Assembly: GCA_963681505.1 (NCBI GenBank)
Contig: OY811973.1
Coordinates: 1,014,694 to 1,078,693 of the forward strand
Length of the DNA stretch: 64,000 nucleotides
Direction of reading: 5' to 3'
Source: Eunapius fragilis
Taxonomy: Eukaryota > Porifera > Demospongiae > Spongillida > Spongillidae
A program made the translations under genes and the position numbers. Positions 10,684 through 22,044 of this stretch are shown here, piece after piece. Position 1 is the stretch's first letter; each line of letters starts with the position of its first letter. The notes under the pieces were generated by a model that saw only the letters and a list, made by a program, of their open reading frames with translations, was not told the origin of the DNA and did not search any database.

Positions 10684-11715
10684 TAGGGACTGTTAATGAT
10701 AAATTACGCCACGTTATGTTTTTAAAACAATATTTAATTCCTCCACCCCCCACTTTTGTCCTGCTCTATATGTCGCATTATTCTCTTGGTCAATACCAAA
10801 CCGTGCCATTTTCAATGGTATAATAAAATCATATATAAGATATATATGTGATAAAATTTCACAGCTGCATGTTGTCCTTGCATGAGTATCAGTATGTTAT
10901 ATGGCCATTTGTCATGCATGTTCATCTTAACGTGCTTAATTGTAAACTCTGTAAAATGACTATATTAATGTTTTGTTTATATAGCCTCACTAATTCAATC
11001 AGTGTTAAAGTTTAAAGGTGGCTTGAGATCTTGATGGTTGTGACAACTGATGGATGGTAAGCCTTTGATCGTAAATGATTCCACCACTGAGGGATGCAGA
11101 TCCACCCCATATGCAACGCAGCATGCACTTGGCTATATCATAGCCTTTTAATATAGGTGGTCCTTCAGCTACTTCTGAGGCTGTCTATACCTACTGATGC
11201 ATGCTCCCAGTGCAGACAATACAAACTAGGATGGCAGTCTGCACTGAGAAAGACCTGCACCTAAGCCCAGAGTACTTCCATGCAACTTGGCTGACATATA
11301 TATATATACACGATCACCCCCACATTAACACGTTACAGAACAAGGATCGGAACTATAGGGACAAAGTGCACAAATAACATGTATGGCGAAAATGAATTGT
11401 GAAATGCTTCAGGAAACCCCTCTGGATACGCCGCTGAGAAGTAGAAGACTGATGCAGAATGTGACTGCTATGTATAAGTAACAGGTGATAAATATCTGTT
11501 ACATACACATACGTTCAGCAGTTGCGTAAATTGGGGTGGCGAAACGCGTACAGCAAATCTCCTATAATATACGAGCAATCGTACGAGCATTACTGGCCGT
11601 ACGAACTAATTACTTTGTCGTATACGAGAGGGTTAAATTAGCAGGATGCACTCTGCACTCTGTACCCATCCGGAAAACATTGTCGAACGTCAACCGTTAA
11701 TTCTGATCGCCCGCG
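10684..11715. other. Intergenic region between dispanin-like genes
   Basis: About 1 kb without a recognisable exon. It includes short TATATA runs near 10430 and 11297. It presumably holds the 3' end of gene A and the promoter of gene B; no specific element could be assigned. Confidence 0.4.
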
Positions 11716-13307
11716 ATGGAACACAAAGAAAGCCTGCTAGCGCCTGGCTCATCGGGCCTACAGGTAAGTGCACTCGTGACTCAATCCTGTATCCTTACAT
11801 ACACGCGTGTTTCCCACACGTACCTCAGGAGTCATTCGAAGACGAACACCACTTCGTGCCACAGCTGCCCCCACAAGTGGTGGTCCAACAGCCCTTGTCA
11901 TTGGACGACGGCGGGCTGTCCCCGCCTCATGACTTTATCATTGTGACTACCGTATTGACTGTTATTTTAGCATGTCTGAGTGTGTGTTCCTTGGCTTGCA
12001 CTGGCCCCGCCTTATACCTCGCCATCTTCGTAAGTTGCAGCGCACCGATCGGCAACGTTGAAGGCGGTGTCCCGAATATTTCGGTCCGCAATTAATTTGG
12101 GTCCGGTGTGGTAGCGAATAGCGATGTAGGTCCCCCCTTTAAATGGGTCCCCCCCCCACAGTGCTCCATTTTCCCTTGTAGCGATCTGGGGCCGGCCAGC
12201 CTCATTAGCGCTATAGGGAATTGGGGGCCCCCGCAAGTCCCCATTTCACTAAAGATTTGGTACCCCATAGGGCCCCCACATTAATATAGGTGCAAGTGCA
12301 CTGATATGTATATGTATTTGTCTTTCAAGCACGTTTAACGAACATTTCCACCATTTAAATTAATAGAAGCCATGCTGCACATGATCAGTCTTATAGCTTA
12401 ATTAAGGGCTAGGGGAAGTAACCAAACCTGCATAGCCCTGTTTGTTTATTCCTGGACATGCACCCTGTGTGGGTGTAATGAAGGCAAAAATGAGGACCAA
12501 TAGGCTGAGGTGTGTATCATAGGAGGCTGAGGAGTGTATAGTGTATACCATAGGCTGAGGGGTGTACAGTGTATACCATAGGCTGAGGGGTGTATAGTGT
12601 ATACCATAGGCTGAGGGATGTATAGTGTATACCATAGGCTGAGGGGTGTACAGTGTATACCATAGGCTGAGGGGTGTATGGTGTATATCATAGGCTGAAG
12701 GCTGAGGGGGGTATAGTGTATACCATAGGCTGAGGGGTGTATAGTGTATACCATAGGCTGAGGGGTGTATAGTGTATACCATAGGCTGAGGGGGGTATAG
12801 TGTATACCATAGGCTGAGGGGTGTATGGTGTATATCATAGGCTGAAGGCTGAGGGGGGTATAGTGTATACCATAGGCTGAGGGGTGTATAGTGTATACCA
12901 TAGGCTGAGGGGTGTATAGTGTATACCATAGGCTGAGGGGGGTATAGTGTATACCATAGGCTGACAGGGAATATAGTGCATACCCATAGGCTGAGGAGTG
13001 TATAATGTATACCATAGGCTGAGGGGTGTATGGTGTATACCATAGGCTGAGGGGTGTATAGTGTATACCATAGGCTGAGTGGCTTAAACATATATTTTAT
13101 CTCACTTGCTCATTGTATGTCTCTTCCATGCAGTCAAAACGCCAATCAGAAAGTGGTGATTACAAATCTGCCAAAAGTTCCAATATTGCAGTAGCCTCTT
13201 TGCTGGTGGCAGCTGTGGTCTTTGAAGTCATTTTTGCCATCATTATATTTTCCAGCGTATATGGATTCTTTTACACTCTCTCTCTCCTGAAAGGGGCTTT
13301 TGATTAA
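11716..13307 (+). CDS. CD225/dispanin-like (IFITM-like) membrane protein B, three exons
   Basis: Exons 11716-11763, 11829-12029 and 13134-13307 join in phase 0 with GTAAGT donors and CAG acceptors, giving 139 aa. Exon 1 encodes M-E-H-K-E-S-L-L-A-P. Exon 2 carries an acidic and glutamine-rich stretch, then LSPPHDFIIVTTVLTVILA, the first hydrophobic segment rich in Cys. Exon 3 starts SKRQSESGDYKSAKSSNIAV, the dispanin loop with the G-D-Y-x-x-A-K signature, followed by the second membrane segment and a short tail. Length, two-segment topology and the conserved loop are typical of the family. An alternative ATG at 11646 would read through the first intron and loses the similarity to gene A. The last intron (12030-13133) is largely a 28-bp minisatellite. 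Confidence 0.88.
12505..13079. repeat. 28-bp minisatellite, array 2 (~20 copies) inside an intron
   Basis: Same unit as 793-1592 but more variable, with TGTACAG and GGGTATGG variants and two CATAGGCTGAAGGCTGAGGG junction copies. It fills the last intron of dispanin B and stops about 50 bp before the acceptor. Confidence 0.95.
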
Positions 13308-13550
13308 AAAGCACATGCACATGCACCAACATGAGAAACTGTATGCGTTTATGTTGTCTACACAGCTACAGAACAATTATGTGTGTATATTTACTGATTC
13401 TATAATTCAAGTTTCTTGTCAGTGTGTCAATTTAGCAGCTGTATATGCTGTCAGTATCCATGAGGAGACTGAATTAATAAGAGCAAAAGGGATTGTTCCC
13501 CTTTTCTTCCGTTTGGAGCCCTCTAATCATTGCAAATTATTACAGTGAAA

Positions 13551-13978
13551 AGTTCTCAAACTTTAAAAAGCGATTAGTGTGTATCTGTAAGAGGTTCTAA
13601 ACAATTGTATATATGTGTACACTCAAATGACCTGCTTGCCTGTGCATGATTGGTCCATTTTCTTTTTATCGGCATGAAGTCCCACCCTCCCCTCCCCAAA
13701 TTTACCTTGGTGTTTAATTAATATTCATTTTCATTCCCCTTGTTTTTACACCAATATCTTATACCCAAACACCTTAGACAATAGGCAAATACAGAGGGGA
13801 CACAATAATGCTTAATTTGTCCGTTCACTTTCAAAGGAACAGATTTGTTCGACTGGGGTCTTTAAAACAGCAAAAACAACCGACAGATGTTAGTGAGGTT
13901 TTGCTAATAATTGGAACCAATTCAGTTCCGCAGTATTAACATCCAGCCATGCAACAACCCGCTTCATGCTATTAAGTG
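13551..13978. repeat. Dispersed repeat family, copy 1
   Basis: It begins near AAAAAGCGATTAGTGTGTATCT and runs through GTAAGAGGTTCTAAACAATT to CATGCTATTAAGTGAAGGG. Closely similar copies lie at 21640-21895 and at 29385-29577 plus 30332-30478. This copy lacks the MITE that splits the third copy and so represents the empty site. Confidence 0.75.
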
Positions 13979-14004
13979 AAGGGTGATTTTTCTCACCCTT
14001 CACT
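13975..14004. repeat. Short perfect hairpin
   Basis: AGTGAAGGGTGA and TCACCCTTCACT flank a five-base T-rich loop, at the 3' end of the minus-strand ORF 14000-14362. Function unknown. Confidence 0.6.
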
Positions 14005-14362
14005 CAACTCTCTTCATATCGCCGCCTTTTAGCAGCACGGTTTTCCTCGAGGTCCTCTCCATATCGCCGCCTTTTAGCAGCACGATTCTCCTCAAGGTCC
14101 TCTTTATATCGCCGCCTTTTAGTAGATCGCTTAGATTCAATATCTGTGTTGTATAGTTGTCGCATACAGAGGCCTTCTTCTTTTCGGGATCGGCCTTGTA
14201 GCTGTCGCTAACAGAGGCCTTCTTATTTTCGGGATTGGATTTGTAGAGCGCTCGGGCTTTAACTTTGTTCTCGTCTTGCTTTTGGAGGTATTCCGCTCGT
14301 TGCTTAGATCTCTTCTTTTGATTACACGAAGACATTTTTAGAAAAACAACTTCACTAGCCAA
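14000..14362 (-). CDS. Lysine-rich repeat protein of unknown function (possibly transposon-derived)
   Basis: 120 residues, no recognised domain. After a basic start (N-Q-K-K-R-S-K-Q-R-A-E-Y) come two ~17-residue repeats of the form Y-K-x-(D/N)-P-E-(N/K)-K-K-A-S. A second repeat type follows: three copies of LLKGGDMxR, matching the ~45-bp DNA repeat (CATATCGCCGCCTTTTAG) at 14016-14130. A related ORF is at 20050-20322. Proteins with Y-x-A-D/N-P-E-K-K repeats are common in sponge gene sets and often precede transposon-type domains; that link is family knowledge, not visible here. No intron signals are clear, so a fragment is possible. Confidence 0.4.
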   Translation of the reverse strand: MASEVVFLKMSSCNQKKRSKQRAEYLQKQDENKVKARALYKSNPENKKASVSDSYKADPEKKKASVCDNYTTQILNLSDLLKGGDIKRTLRRIVLLKGGDMERTSRKTVLLKGGDMKRVE

Positions 14363-14439
14363 AGTAACACCTAAACTGCGATAGATATATTTAGGCAGGT
14401 TAGAGACCTAAAATTATTTTAAAAAATCTATTGTATACA

Positions 14440-15918
14440 TTATTAAATGCATTTGTATGTCCTGTCTTTAAAAAGGGTTCACGAAAACAGCCCAGTAACT
14501 ATAGACCTATCTCACAAACGTGTATCCTTTGTAAAGTTATGGAAAGTATTATATCATCTTCTATGATATCCTTCCTTCGTACTCATAATCTTATCTCACA
14601 GGATCAGTTTGGTTTCCTCGCTCGCCGTTCTGCTTGTACACAGTTACTGATAACTTTGAACAATTGGACATTGAATGTTGACAATGGCATGAAGGTGGAT
14701 GTTGTGTATACCGATATTGCTAAGGCTTTTGACACTGTCTCCCACTCGAAATTATTGCTAAAGGTTGAGGCTTATGGCTTTAAATCAAACTTGCTTCAGT
14801 GGATAAGAGCCTTTTTAAACGACCGCACACAATGTGTATATGTAGGACTTGATGTATCATCTCCTAAATCCATCACCAGTGGTGTACCTCAGGGTTCTGT
14901 CCTTGGTCCTCTCTTGTTTCTGATATATGTCAATGACCTTCCTAACCATGTCCAATCTCCAGCTGGCATTAAAATCTTTGCCGATGACACAAAACTGTAT
15001 CTTGGTTATACTGAAAATCAAAATACACCACTTAAACAATCCTTAAATCAATTTTGTTCATGGTCCAAGACATGGCAACTGACTGTTGCTTATTCCAAGT
15101 GCTCTGTCATTTCCTTTGGTTCTCGTGGTTATGAGCCTACTTCACCTTACTCACTTTCTGGTATTCCTTTGCAATTCGTATCATCTATAAGAGATCTTGG
15201 GGTGTGTTTGAATTCAGACCTTACGCCAAGTATGCACTGCTCAAACATTGCTTCCATGGCTTTCAATAGGAGCTGTCTTCTCTTAAAATGCTTTCATTCT
15301 AACGATGTGTCTCTCCTTGTGCGTCTTTATAAGGTGTATGTTCGTCCCCTTCTGGAAAGTAATACCCAAGTTTGGAATCCCTGGTTCCATAAAGATATTC
15401 AATGTATTGAACGTGTTCAGAGATTTTTCACTCGTGCCATTATCAAACGTGCTGGTACACCATATATGGATTATGACGAACCTGGGTTTACAGTCCTTAG
15501 AGTACAGGAGAGTCTTCTACGACCTTGTCATGTGCTACAAGATCTATAATAACCTGGTTGATTTACCTTTTGAGAGTTTTTTCACCAAACCGGCTAGGCC
15601 GTATTCCATCCGAGGTCATCCTTGTATCCTGCGATCCAAACATTTACCCCATCATGCATTCCGAGCGCATTTTTTCACAGAATTGAACGTGTGATACCTA
15701 TATGGAACCACTTACCGCAAGATGTTGTCACTTCATTGAACATTACAGTTTTTCGTACCCGACTTAGATCTGTGGACCTTTCACCCTATTGTATGTTATA
15801 TCCCTCCCATGTTTAGGCAGTTTGTAAGTGCACGTACACATCGTGCCACTACTTGCCTTTTTGCATATGTTTGTCTGTTTATATGTATGCAATCAATCAA
15901 TCAAATCAATCAAATAGA
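14440..15918 (+). pseudogene. 5'-truncated CR1/L2-type LINE, reverse transcriptase remnant
   Basis: The main frame (to 15549) holds a reverse transcriptase: SNYRPIS, QDQFGFLARRS, YTDIAKAFDTVSHSKLL, SGVPQGSVLGPLLFLIYVND and the catalytic FADDTKLY. After a frameshift near 15500, homology continues in other frames through a C-terminal segment (P-I-W-N-H-L-P) to about 15816. The endonuclease and ORF1 are missing. The 3' end carries a CAAT-type microsatellite tail (15886-15917), as in L2/CR1-clade LINEs. Several frameshifts and the truncation mean it is dead. Confidence 0.88.
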
Positions 15919-16456
15919 ACTTGCTATATAGGACATGTAAGGATAACGTGCCGGTAAATTTCGAAGCGATTGGTACTATTCCCGTCCTTCTAAACCGTTC
16001 CTAGCTCGAGTTATACCTTCCTAAGAACATATATCTATACATTATCTCTGATAAGAAGAATTAGAAGACGACGGCGACCAAGAATTATTTTAGGACTGGG
16101 CACGAGAAACAGGAAATTGTTTGTTTTTCTATAACCACACCGTTTTATGACACGGAACTAACGTAGAACTGTAGATCGTTGTGCTCTCATTCCATCGCGA
16201 TAAAGAGATAAGCGATCCGTTTCTCCGTTGTCCCTCCAGACGCTAGTGAAATTTTATTACTGACTTCATCAACCTTGAACCTGCTGCCGCTGGTTCAGAT
16301 TTATATTGATAGTTCAATCGCCATACTACGTGGTCCTGGAGGTCACGCTGTAGTACAATGCGGTATGTGCGGTTTTGCTGTCGTACGTCGTACAACCCCC
16401 GGAAATGCTGGGATACATACGTGCAATGTCCCACTTTGCGGTCGTGCAATGTCCTA
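15919..16456. other. Gene-free stretch upstream of GT92 copy 1
   Basis: No exon recognised. Near 16425-16465 a short motif (TGCAATGTCCYACTTTGCRG) is present twice in tandem, just before the segment shared with GT92 copy 2 begins. Confidence 0.4.
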
Positions 16457-17372
16457 CTTTGCAGCCATATTTGGATGTCATATAAATGAATCGGTACGTT
16501 AAAACCTTCGTGCTGGTTATATTTGTAGCGGCCGGTGGTATTCATATCTCCAGGCAACTTCTTGTTTGGCGGGAAGTAATCGAGGAGCCACGCTTGTGTG
16601 CGTACTCAACTAACAACACGTCCGACGTAGGACCTCCGCAATTAGACGCTGCAACTGCGAACCAATATGGAAGATGTGGTTATATGGATGATCCTAGCTC
16701 AGCCCCTCAGCTCTGGTCGCCCATGAAGCACGTTGTTTTGCGCTCAGTGTTCTGGGACCCGCGACAACCAAAGAGATTCGAGCAAGGCTTCTGGGTATTT
16801 CTGCTAGAAGCCGAGAAGCGAATCGTGAAACAAAATTTGATCTTCGGGGTGGTAATTGGCAATCAAACATATACAAACATTGACGTTCACGGACTTCGAA
16901 TGAATCGGTACGTTGATATGGTTTGCAAGCAACTTACTCATTGCTACGTGATGCTGCGGTGCAACGCCCCATTCCAACCCAGCCCAACGCACGCGGCGGT
17001 GCTGTTCAGAGTGGAAAGTGACGGGTGCATTTTGTCGGCCGAGTCGGAACGCCCAGTGTTAACCAGAAACTTATCTCAACCAAAACAAAACAACAGTGTA
17101 GTTAGCTGTTTGGCACCCGGGTACGGCAGCCCACGGTTCCTCCCTCATTGGCTGAAGTACGAGAGAGTCACGGGAGTGTCACACGTCCACTTGATTGGCG
17201 AGCAGTCCATCTTAGGAGCATTGGATCACCCTGATGTGAAAAGCGCCATTGAAGAGGGATTTCTAACTGTCGACATCTGGCCCAGGTGGTTCAGCATGTG
17301 GCAGATCTTTTATCACTCGCAGCTGTTGGCTTACCACGACTGCCTTTATCGTTTCCTGGGTTCCTATGAATA

Positions 17373-17680
17373 TACAAGATATAAAAATTTAATTAAAATA
17401 AAATTGGTGATGTAGGATTTGTAGACAGCAATTGAGTAAAAAGTAAGGAAACAAGGAATTACGGATATTAGGCATTCATTTAATTATAAATATTACAGAC
17501 CTACATTTAGCACAGAATTTCCAGGAGGTAGATTTGCTAAATAATGTAGGTCTGTAATATTTATAATTAAATGAATGCCTAATATCCGTAATTCCTTGTT
17601 TCCTTACTTTTTACTCAATTGCTGTCTACAAATCCTACATCACCAATTTTATTTTAATTAAATTTTTATATCTTGTTTCA
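17373..17680. repeat. Long near-perfect inverted repeat (~135-bp arms)
   Basis: Arms start ACAAGATATAAAAATTTAAT and end with the inverse ATATCTTGT, around a ~30-bp loop centred near 17520. It looks like an independent MITE at the left end of the larger insertion. Confidence 0.85.
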
Positions 17681-18009
17681 CACATTTTTATGCTAGGCGC
17701 TGTACATCTAAGCCGGGATCCGCCTGTGGTAATAATAAACATGTATTATATCAGAGATACATGTATTGAATAATCGTGCCGTGTAATGCAAGATTACTTC
17801 GCATGGCGAGGAAGTATTCATCCCTGCGCAATCACATGCATGCTCTTAACTAAACAGTTTTAACTTGGTCGGAAGATCGATACGGCGCAATCGGTAGCCC
17901 TGCTATATAGAATTCAAAAAACATTAGTTGTAATTATAAATTTATAATAAAGCCTTCTATACGGCCGAGCTCCGAGAGGCCCCCATGCCAGTACGGATGG
18001 GGCCATATT

Positions 18010-18410
18010 CCCCATGGGGCTGGGGCCAGCGGTGGCGCAGGTGGGAGCAGCGGAGCAGGGGCCAGCAGTGGAGCTGGGGCAAGCAGAGCGTGGGCCAGCG
18101 GAGCAGGGGCCAGCAGTGGCGCAGGTGGAGCTGGGGGCAGTGGCGGAGCTGAGGCCAGTGGAGCAGTGGCGGAGCTGGAGCCAGCAGAGCAGGGGCCAGC
18201 AGTGGCGCAGGTGGGAGCAGCGGAGCTGGGGGCAGTGGCGGAGCTGGGGCCAGCGGCAGATCTGGGGCAAGCAGAGCAGGGGCCAGCAGTGGCACAGGTG
18301 GGAGCAGCAGAGCTGGGGGCAGTGGCGGAGCTGGGGCCAGAGCTGAGGCAAGCAGGACCGGAGCAGGGACCAAGACCGGTATTGGAGAGTAGGGAGGGCC
18401 CTCCTCACCC
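18010..18410. repeat. GC-rich degenerate tandem repeat
   Basis: Blocks such as GGGGCCAGCAGTGGCGCAGG and GGAGCAGCGGAGC recur with varying spacing. Both strands have open frames of low-complexity peptide (Ala/Gly/Glu/Gln-rich plus; Pro/Ala/Leu-rich minus). There is no domain and no reason to prefer either frame as a gene, but composition differs sharply from the AT-rich surroundings. Confidence 0.6.
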
Positions 18411-18799
18411 GAGTCAACAGCAAACAGATTCTCAGCTTCTTCTGCTGTGACCTACAAGGGTAATAATATATATTATATAGATATAATGCCATGCATGCAA
18501 ATCCTATGTACACATGCATGCCTCTTCCATATCTTAAAGTAAAGAGTGAGTGAGAAAAGTTGCTTCATATAAACCAAAACTGATCTAATACGAGGGAAAG
18601 ATTAAATTATTGGAACGGCCTCCCATAATAAATGTGTTGAACAAACCAACTATATATGCGGTGGTGGGGGTGGGGCTGAATTAAGATGGCCTGCATTTCA
18701 AATGGTTAGTATTTGCTGATATATGTGAAACTGCACACAATCATGTGTAGAGAGAGGCCTAGGGTTGCTGCCACTTTAACTTATGCATGGGTAAAAATA

Positions 18800-19860
18800 T
18801 ATAAACTACAATGATGTACTTGAGAACACAGGGATGTTCAGGTTTGCAGCCATAGAGATTTTAAGTCCACATGCTGGGACACCATACATGAAATCATGCA
18901 GGAAGTTAGTTAGTCCTGCAAAGCATAAATCGCTTATCCAAATTGAAAAGAGCTGCATGTAATAGGTAACTGGTTCCAGCTGAAAACAGGAGAACATCAT
19001 GGAGGATGATTGGTGGTCCATGTGCATGTTTTAGCAGCCATAGAAGCAAGGTTTTAGACCACACACTGTGCCACCATATATGGAGGAAGGGGCAGGCTTG
19101 TGGTTTTATGAATGCAAAGTTGCAAGATAAATGTTGACACAGAGGCAGTTTTGTATAGAGAACGTACATCAACTGATATAAGGATTGGATTGTGAGTTAA
19201 GTACAACATATAATTGTGTGAACTCATATTCCGGGGTTAGGGCCTATAGAGACAGATCCATTAATTTACATGCAGTCAAGGTCACAGCTGCAACCCCATT
19301 TGCCATTTGATAATCCTGCAAAGCATAATCTCTTAGTCAGAGTGACAGCTCTTAAAAGAGCTGTTATTGGTTCCAGATGATGTACTGGAGAACCCAGGGA
19401 AGGATTGCTCCATGTTCAGGTTTGCAGCCACAGTATATGTGTCAAAGTTTAAGACCACATGCTGGGACACCACACATGGAATCATGCAGGAAGTTAGTTA
19501 GTCCTGCAAAGCGAGGCAGATAGATAGCTCTTAAGAGAGGTGCATGTAATAGGTTCCAGCTGAAAATTAGAGATCATCATGGTCCTGCATGTTTTAGCAG
19601 CCATAGAAGCTATGGCACATACTGGGCCACCAAATATGGTATCCATACAGGAAGGAGGCAGGCATGTGGTTTTATAGACTGTACAGCTGTAAGATAAAAT
19701 ATTGTTTACACAGAGAACCTAGGGAACATGTTTTAGCAGCCATAGATGCTACATCCTGTATGGCAAGGTTTAAAAGACACATGCTGGGCCACCATACTGT
19801 ATATGGTATCCATTGACAGGCATGTGGTTTTATCCTTGCAAAAATATAATAGTCAACATT
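18800..19860. repeat. Degenerate tandem repeat, unit a few hundred bp
   Basis: Shared phrases recur in order: CATGTTTTAGCAGCCATAGA, then AAGACCACATGCTGGGACAC, CATGCAGGAAGTTAGTTAGT, and GGTTCCAGCTGAAAA. At least four diverged copies are visible, with deletions. Confidence 0.65.
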
Positions 19861-20049
19861 CACAGACATGTAGTGTGAATGTGGTATAAAAATCCCCTCA
19901 GAGAGTATCAAAGCTGGCAAGCATATACTCCAATGCAATTTGATCTGGCATTATTCGTTTTCCTATCTCGCAGACGAACACACGCACACGATACAATACA
20001 TCGGTCCCATGCGTGTAGGACATATTGCATCCAAACATTGCAAACACTC

Positions 20050-20322
20050 CTACCTCATAGTATTTCTTTTCCTGCAGTATTGGGCCTTAGCGGTCTCCTT
20101 CTTACTTTCCGGATCAAGCCAGTATTGGGCCTTCATGCTATCCTTCTTACTCTCAGGATCGGCTTTGTAGCGCTTCCTGTCGCAAGTCTTCTTTTTTTCA
20201 TGCGCTTCTTGAAAACTGTCACGCTCCTCAATATCTTGCGACTCGCCAACACAACAGTCATCATTTAACTTTGCGATCTTCTTTGCACGATTCTTTTCTC
20301 TTCGCGACCGACGTGACGGCAT
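20050..20322 (-). CDS. Lysine-rich Y-K-A-D-P-E-x-K-K repeat protein fragment
   Basis: 90 residues with an Arg/Lys-rich start (MPSRRSRREKNRAKKIAK), then RYKADPESKKDSMKAQY and a second copy WLDPESKKETAKAQY. This is the same ~17-residue repeat as 14000-14362. It lies inside the insertion in GT92 copy 1, which supports a transposon origin. No catalytic domain follows before the stop. Confidence 0.4.
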   Translation of the reverse strand: MPSRRSRREKNRAKKIAKLNDDCCVGESQDIEERDSFQEAHEKKKTCDRKRYKADPESKKDSMKAQYWLDPESKKETAKAQYCRKRNTMR

Positions 20323-21639
20323 TTTGAAGAAAACAAACTAGACACGTCAAGCTTTTGGTATACAACCGTGACAACAATTGAATAGTAACTGTAGCGCATG
20401 CACTATATGAAATATAGAACGTGTTCAACCACACGTTCCCGCCCACTTTTATGTCTTCCAAAGGCCGATAAAATCTGTTGTGGGCTATACTAACAAAACT
20501 AAGTTTGCTAGAGATTGAAATTTGTGTCAAGCATAACTCTCGTTACTAACATAATAAAACAAATCCAACTCGACAATAAGTTTCTAACTTGTTGGTTCTA
20601 GTGCTTCCGCATAACGGCTAACATTATACTTCAATCGTGACAAAGATGCAATGCAATAAACCTCTTATCCGAGCAAATCTTATCTTATCAGATCCGGAAG
20701 AAGATGGAGAAACTTTTTTTTAGGTTCGAGTGTGGGAACGAGAGAGCGTTATCTCTGTTGTCTGAGCTTTCTAAGCGTCGGCAGTTTTATTACATTGTAG
20801 GTAATTGTTGGTTGTATCCAAATACGCTCACTAAAGTCCAACTGATTCTACGGTGCAACGGCAATAGTGGAATCTGGTGTTTTGCTAATCGTATTCATGA
20901 CACTTCAAATCCTACATAGGACCTACTAACGTAGGTCCTGATATTTACACACGACGCTGACGACTTCTTTGTCCCGCTTCTTCAGGATCACAAGACGTTG
21001 GGCTACTATCTCTCCAGCCATTGTCCTAGGGGAACATGTAACTTCTCGTGGGAGGAATTTGTGCCACAAGGGGTGACTTTCACGGGACCCATAGGAGAGG
21101 ACGGAAACGTGACCGACAAAGTGGCCTCCAAACACAACAGAGTCCCACGCTTTGTGCCTAAATCTGTACATCATATCGGCGACACATTCGAAGTGAACAT
21201 TCACGGGGCGGAGCGGTTGAAGGAGGAAGGTTTTTTGTTAAAAACGTGCTGTTCTAGTAAGCAGATACCACGCACAGAGGCATACGTCGCCCACGTACAT
21301 TAATAATTTGATCGAACGTGTTTTTACATGTGCATGTATGGAACGACGACTTATATTAGATCAACACCATGAATTTATAGGAGGAAACAAAACACCAATA
21401 AAATATCCGCTATTGCTCATAAGTTTTTGCCACACTGTACGACCGAGCACGATTTAGGCGTAGAAAATACAACACGCACAATGACAAAAGTTCACGATGG
21501 AGTGGTGGTCAATACTGGTCATGTGTACAAGAAGCATCATGATGATGGCGGACCACGCCCTCTCGGGAAGTGTCAAACCAGAGATCAAACCGCGGCAAGA
21601 GTGGAGCGCTCTATAATACATTGCGAATTATAAAAGTTC

Positions 21640-21895
21640 AAAAGCGATTAGTATGCATCTGTAAGAGGTTCTAAACAATTGTATATATGTGTACACTCAA
21701 ATGACCTGCTTGCCTGTGCATGATTGGTCCATTTTTTTATTTATCGGCATGAAGCCCCCCCCCCCCCCCCCCCCCCTCCCCAAATTTACCCTGGTGTATA
21801 AATATTCATTTTCATTCCCCTTGTTTTTACACCAATATCTTATACCCAAACACCTTAGACAATAGGCAAATACAAAGGGTACACAATACAGGGGC
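21640..21895. repeat. Dispersed repeat family, copy 2
   Basis: Matches 13551 onward from AAAGCGATTAGTATGCATCT through the poly(C) tract (21756-21776). It is followed at 21890 by the left end of the MITE seen at 29578 (CAGGGGCGGCTCGAACAG), which fades near 22055. Confidence 0.75.
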
Positions 21896-22044
21896 GGCTC
21901 GAACAGTGGACTTTTGACATCTTCATTGTTATTTTAGGTTCCCAGATATGATTGCAAAAAGTAAACGTGATTAGGCATTGCGGGATGGGAAAAGATTAAG
22001 ATAGCGTCTACATTGCATAACATAGCACAATATCACATGCTTTA

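Larger units (their letters stand above)
17373..20940. mobile_element. 3.57-kb insertion interrupting GT92 copy 1
   Basis: Borders are set by comparison with copy 2: host sequence stops after TCCTATGAATAT and resumes at ATATTTACACACGACGC. The insert contains a long inverted repeat at its left end, a GC-rich tandem region, degenerate repeats, a lysine-rich ORF and a right end with a small hairpin (TAGGACCTACTAACGTAGGTCCTG). TGTAGGATTTG near 17410 and its inverse near 20910 hint at related termini. The host site is AT-repetitive, so a target duplication cannot be read. Element class unknown; several insertions may be nested. Confidence 0.65.
16486..21303 (+). pseudogene. GT92-family glycosyltransferase, copy 1, split by a 3.57-kb insertion
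   Basis: The 5' part (16486-17372) encodes a type II membrane protein: a short N-terminus, a hydrophobic anchor (YVKTFVLVIFVAAGGIHI), a stem, and the GT92 (DUF23) domain start with SCLAPGYGSPRFLPHWLKYE and FSMWQIFYHSQLLAYHDCLY. It breaks after Gly-Ser-Tyr-Glu-Tyr. The 3' part (20941-21303) resumes with IFTHDADDFFVP, which has the D-x-D metal-binding motif, and runs to the stop TAA. GT92 enzymes are Golgi galactosyl-type transferases. The two parts are contiguous in copy 2, so the gap is an insertion, not an ancestral intron. As it stands the 5' ORF ends at 17415 without the D-x-D motif. Confidence 0.85.

Noticed and set aside
17914..18519. Proline/leucine-rich minus-strand ORF as a collagen-like or cell-wall protein
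   Set aside because: GC-rich degenerate tandem DNA that is open on both strands; no Gly-X-Y pattern, signal peptide or domain.
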